A DNA stretch of 43,656 nt from Sphingobacterium wenxiniae (GTDB taxonomy: Bacteria > Bacteroidota > Bacteroidia > Sphingobacteriales > Sphingobacteriaceae). The notes under the pieces are model-generated. The model made no database searches. It was not told where the DNA came from and saw nothing but the letters and a program-made list of their open reading frames with translations. The DNA lies in NCBI RefSeq assembly GCF_900116225.1, contig NZ_FOZZ01000009.1:1-43656 (forward strand), written 5' to 3'. Below, in pieces: positions 40,745 through 43,656 of the stretch; within the stretch, counting starts at the first letter, position 1, and each line of letters opens with the position of its first letter. The translations under genes and the position numbers were made by a program.

Positions 40745-41386
40745 CTAAATTCCTAAACAGTTTTGTTCTTTATAAAATACAACAGTTTGTTTGTCGTGAA
40801 TAGCCCCAATTGCTATGCCAGAAAACGGAATGCACTTAAATCCCTGTGCTTTTAGGAAAGAAAAAGCTTCTTGATATTTCGGACGCTCAGCATCGTCCAA
40901 AATAATAACCCCTTGTGGGGATAATCTTTGGACAGCGTTTTTAATGCAGTCGATTCTTCTGCGACCATCTACCAAAATAATGTCATAATCTTTTTGTTCA
41001 GCTAATATGGTGTCTTGGTATTGCTCACCATCTAATGGGATATAGCTGATTTCTACATTATCGGGCAAAGTACTTCTAACCTTGTCATACCATTCTTTAT
41101 TATGTTCGATGGAACGGACACGTTGTACCTGTTCGGCAAAAAATAAGGTGGAATTGCCTGCACCAAATTCAAATAGGGTCTGCGATTTGTTCAATCGTCC
41201 ATCAATGAAATCCAAAAAAGAATAAGTAAGCCAAGGAATAGGCTCTGCTTGCGGAGAAAGTGCCTGTTTTTTTAGGTAGGAGTTGATCCAGCCCTTTTGC
41301 ACAAAATATCCTTTCACGCTCAGCGAAAGCAGACCACGTAATAATCTGGGTTTGAGGAGCGATGTATATGAGCCTTGTTTTTGCAT
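40745..41386 (-). CDS. Class I SAM-methyltransferase-like protein of the glycan operon
   Basis: A 213-aa Rossmann protein. Motif I-like LFEFGAGNSTLFFAEQVQRV is followed by RSIEHNKEWYDKVRSTLPDN, a motif-II acidic strand end IILVDGRRRIDC, and VIILDDAERPKYQEAFSFLK. This resembles FkbM/class I methyltransferase-type proteins in surface-polysaccharide loci, perhaps methylating a sugar. The N-terminal 40 residues are basic (YTSLLKPRLLRGLLSLSVKG) with no match I recognise. It lies between the flippase (32 bp) and the sugar transferase (0 bp). Confidence 0.7.
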   Translation of the reverse strand: MQKQGSYTSLLKPRLLRGLLSLSVKGYFVQKGWINSYLKKQALSPQAEPIPWLTYSFLDFIDGRLNKSQTLFEFGAGNSTLFFAEQVQRVRSIEHNKEWYDKVRSTLPDNVEISYIPLDGEQYQDTILAEQKDYDIILVDGRRRIDCIKNAVQRLSPQGVIILDDAERPKYQEAFSFLKAQGFKCIPFSGIAIGAIHDKQTVVFYKEQNCLGI

Positions 41387-41418
41387 CCGATGAGTGATTG
41401 AACAACTAATCTAATGAA

Positions 41419-42759
41419 TTATTTTGAATACCGTTTAAATATCACTGTTAAAAGGTTGATGAAAAACAATGATTTAAGCAGGACAAGCCCCTGTTGTCTG
41501 GTTTGTGGAAACAATAAAATGGAAAATGTTGCTACAGCTTGGGCGGCGACATTTGCATAAGCAGCTCCCATGATTCCGTAAGCAGGAATAAACAGAAGAT
41601 TGAGTATGATAATGGCTATTGCTCCAAACATCGTGCGTGCTAAGCTGATCTTTGTAAACCCCTCGGCAATTAAGTACTGCCCGCTTGCCGTACCTAAAAA
41701 AGCAAAAACACCTGCCCAGGCATTCACCTGTAAAGCTTTTGCTCCCGATATATATTCGGGTTTTAGGAAGTGCGTGTAGAAGAATGGTGCAAAAAGAGTA
41801 ATGAGTGTGGCGATCGACACACTGAGCAGTGTCATTAAATCGTACAGGTTGCTCATCCGCTTTTGGTACAGTGCGGGCTGATTTTTACGGAAGTTCATAA
41901 TCGCCGGGAAGAGGGAGGTCGTGATGGCGACGGCGATGAAAAACCAACTTTCAGTAAGCTGCGTTACTGTAAAATATACGCCAGACTCCTTGTTCCCCAC
42001 AAACATATCGACCATGAGCTGCCCTATTTTCATGTATAAGCTTATGAAGATGGCTGCGAAGGCTAAGGGCCAACCTAATTTTAGCAGGTTTTTGGCAACA
42101 GTAGGGTTATATTTCCAGTTAAGGATAGACCGGCCTTGTTTCTTATAGTAGCGGATATAGCCGATTTGTAGAAGCAATACATCTATAACGAGCATCACGA
42201 TAAAAGCATCGACTGGCGCTTTTAGGAGGATAAGTCCTAATTTGAAAAATGCTGAAAGGATATTTGCCGTAACCTGTACATACATGATGTATTTCCCCTG
42301 GGTTTTGGCCTGGAAATAACTATCAATAATCTGCAGAGGCTGTACGATACAGATTAAGGACATGATCGCAATCTGTTTGGGCGAAGCTGCAGGGGCATTG
42401 GTACCGATATGGCTAATGGCATAATATGCGATGAAAACCAAAGGTATAGCAACTAATCCGCCAATTAGGCGGATACGGAGAGCAGAGCCTAATAGTTCGT
42501 TCTCTTTTTCGGGATTTTGTAATAGCTGTCTGGTAACCAAGGAGTCGGTTCCTAAGGTGCATATACCTGTAAAGAGAATGATAAGGGGGTAGTTCAGTGC
42601 TCCGGCAAGTTCAGAACCTAAGTAATTGGGCAAAAGAATCGCCGTAACCAACATTTTGACAAATAGAGAACCAACACGGGCGAGCATTAGCCAGCCTGTG
42701 TTTTTAAAATATTTATCAAAAGCCTCCGGCGTAAAGCCGGGTAAAGACGGTATCTTCAT
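41419..42759 (-). CDS. Oligosaccharide flippase (Wzx/RfbX-like, MATE/MOP superfamily)
   Basis: A 446-aa inner-membrane flippase with about twelve spans. Typical parts are the start AFDKYFKNTGWLMLARVGSL, ILLPNYLGSELAGALNYPLI, WPLAFAAIFISLYMKIGQLM near the middle, GNKESGVYFTVTQLTESWFF and ATSGQYLIAEGFTKISLART-like C-terminal parts. Wzx proteins flip undecaprenyl-linked glycans to the periplasm. No polymerase (Wzy) or priming transferase lies in the window, so this is part of a short or partial locus. It follows the DeoR regulator by 46 bp. Confidence 0.87.
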   Translation of the reverse strand: MKIPSLPGFTPEAFDKYFKNTGWLMLARVGSLFVKMLVTAILLPNYLGSELAGALNYPLIILFTGICTLGTDSLVTRQLLQNPEKENELLGSALRIRLIGGLVAIPLVFIAYYAISHIGTNAPAASPKQIAIMSLICIVQPLQIIDSYFQAKTQGKYIMYVQVTANILSAFFKLGLILLKAPVDAFIVMLVIDVLLLQIGYIRYYKKQGRSILNWKYNPTVAKNLLKLGWPLAFAAIFISLYMKIGQLMVDMFVGNKESGVYFTVTQLTESWFFIAVAITTSLFPAIMNFRKNQPALYQKRMSNLYDLMTLLSVSIATLITLFAPFFYTHFLKPEYISGAKALQVNAWAGVFAFLGTASGQYLIAEGFTKISLARTMFGAIAIIILNLLFIPAYGIMGAAYANVAAQAVATFSILLFPQTRQQGLVLLKSLFFINLLTVIFKRYSK

Positions 42760-42805
42760 GTGTATGCAAACCTACTCATTTTCTGAGATAGGTTTGGAAA
42801 ATGGA

Positions 42806-43549
42806 TTAAATAACCGTTAGGTGTTTGGAAAATTCCTTTAATCGCTGATGTGTTGGCACGAGGTCAGTAATCAAATAAGAAATATCCCGTAGTGGCGTTA
42901 CACGCATCTTTTGATTGGAGTTCAGTTTTTCCGCAATACTAAGTAAGCCGACTTTTTGGGAGGCCTTAATCATTGCGCGTTTAATCTGTACAACTTCCCA
43001 ATCGGAATCGGTCACACCTTCCTCCACCGAAATGCTGTTTGTTCCGAGCAGGCAAAGATCTACAAGAATATCAGATAGCTCATTGATGACTTGAGAACCC
43101 ATCACAATATTGGTGTTTCGGGAGAGTTTCCCACCAATAAGGACAACTTCGATATTGTCTTTTTCGGCCAGCTCTAAAGCAACTAAAGGGCTGATAGTAA
43201 AAAAGGTACATTGTAAATCATTGGGTACATGGCGTGCTAGTTCAATCATCGTTGTTCCGCCGCCAACCAGTACAGTCATGCCGTTTTGTATGAGCGATAC
43301 GGCTTTCTTCGCAATTTCCTTTTTAGATTCTTTTGCATACACGTTCCCGTCTTGAAAAGGGAATTGAAAGGACTTGGATAATGCTCCTCCGTAAACTTTT
43401 AATACCTGACCATTTTCAGCCAGTTCGTTCAAGTCCCGGCGAATGGTATCTTCTGAAACATTCAATTGCACACTCAAATCAGAGGATAATACTTTGTTGT
43501 GCAGATTGATTTGATGAATGATATAGGCTTGTCTTTCTTCCTTTAACAT
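42806..43549 (-). CDS. DeoR/GlpR-family transcriptional regulator
   Basis: A 247-aa repressor-type regulator. The DeoR winged helix is at about 6-60 (EERQAYIIHQINLHNKVLSS, LSVQLNVSEDTIRRDLNELA, VYGGALS). The DeoR C-terminal sensor has GGGTTMIELARHVP, VVLIGGKLSRNTNIVMGSQV and LCLLGTNSISVEEGVTD, the sugar-phosphate-binding pocket pattern. It may respond to a phosphorylated sugar; whether it controls the adjacent glycan genes or others cannot be told. Start ATG 43549. Confidence 0.92.
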   Translation of the reverse strand: MLKEERQAYIIHQINLHNKVLSSDLSVQLNVSEDTIRRDLNELAENGQVLKVYGGALSKSFQFPFQDGNVYAKESKKEIAKKAVSLIQNGMTVLVGGGTTMIELARHVPNDLQCTFFTISPLVALELAEKDNIEVVLIGGKLSRNTNIVMGSQVINELSDILVDLCLLGTNSISVEEGVTDSDWEVVQIKRAMIKASQKVGLLSIAEKLNSNQKMRVTPLRDISYLITDLVPTHQRLKEFSKHLTVI

Positions 43550-43576
43550 GAGTCAATTGATTAATGTATATGATGT

Positions 43577-43656
43577 TTATTCTGAAGGGTTATCTCCAGA
43601 TGGTTTAGTTTTGGTGACGCCAGCCTTGAACCTTGGCTTGAATCCTGTAGGTTTTG
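43577..43656 (-). CDS. C-terminal end of an unidentified gene (partial)
   Basis: The open minus-strand frame entering from the right edge reads KPTGFKPRFKAGVTKTKPSG then DNPSE and stops at TAA (43579-43577), 27 bp before the DeoR gene. The Lys/Pro-rich tail and the same orientation as the DeoR gene make it plausible as a real protein end, but it is too short to identify. Confidence 0.45.
   Translation of the reverse strand, partial: KPTGFKPRFKAGVTKTKPSGDNPSE

Noticed and set aside
43548..43656. An open plus-strand frame from ATG 43548 to the window edge
   Set aside because: It overlaps the DeoR start and reads opposite to a more plausible minus-strand protein end; only 36 codons are visible.

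Overview
The window looks like ordinary chromosome from a Bacteroidota member of the Sphingobacterium/Pedobacter type. The evidence is a GldD gliding lipoprotein, a BamD - RpoZ - CoaBC order typical of the phylum, OmpA with a thrombospondin-3-like calcium loop, TonB-type outer-membrane barrels with CarboxypepD_reg domains, and promoters of the TTG ... TAnnTTTG type instead of -35/-10 boxes. Genus level is inferred from overall resemblance; no rRNA or tRNA is present to confirm it.

Layout. 1-232: REP-like palindromes, a terminator and a heptamer repeat. 233-4555: START-like protein, an rRNA m5C methyltransferase facing coaBC, rpoZ-like omega and bamD. 4783-5772: NifU-like scaffold and an exported CarboxypepD_reg protein. 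5783-7655: MBL hydrolase plus FtsX-type permease. 7810-10545: TPR protein, aroE, gldD. 10754-12136: ompA-like porin. 12376-15186: Pit phosphate transporter, its DUF47/PhoU-like partner and a PhoR-like sensor kinase. 15253-19881: psd, a MORN-like/TonB_C-like protein and polA. 20002-29386, plus strand: rsgA, an AsmA-like protein, trkH, trkA, a TPM-domain membrane protein, YfhO. 29429-30025: rnhB. 30319-35087: a surface-type lipoprotein, a CBM9-like exported protein and an outer-membrane barrel receptor. 35198-37368: M16 peptidase and fabD. 37393-38385: trhO. 38386-38800: gene-free, holding a large structured inverted repeat. 38801-43549: a compact minus-strand surface-glycan operon (DeoR regulator, flippase, methyltransferase-like protein, two glycosyltransferases, DUF3820 protein). 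The far end holds the probable C-terminus of another minus-strand gene.

How it works together. Most genes are housekeeping: envelope biogenesis (BamD, Psd, OmpA, AsmA-like, FtsX), CoA and aromatic biosynthesis, DNA replication/repair (PolA, RNase HII), ribosome maturation (RsmF-like, RsgA), potassium and phosphate uptake. The accessory parts are the lipoprotein/CBM9/barrel block and the glycan operon. I see no CRISPR, IS element, prophage, defence system or tRNA.

Most worth a second look: a perfect tandem 11-mer that looks like a PHO box in front of the DUF47-Pit operon; CoaC lacking the textbook Asn and Cys catalytic residues; several genes whose promoter -7 box ends 3-5 nt before ATG (apparently leaderless mRNAs); convergent gene pairs whose terminator palindromes include both stop codons; 7-bp periodic arrays flush against stop codons; and the inverted-repeat element at about 38480-38660.
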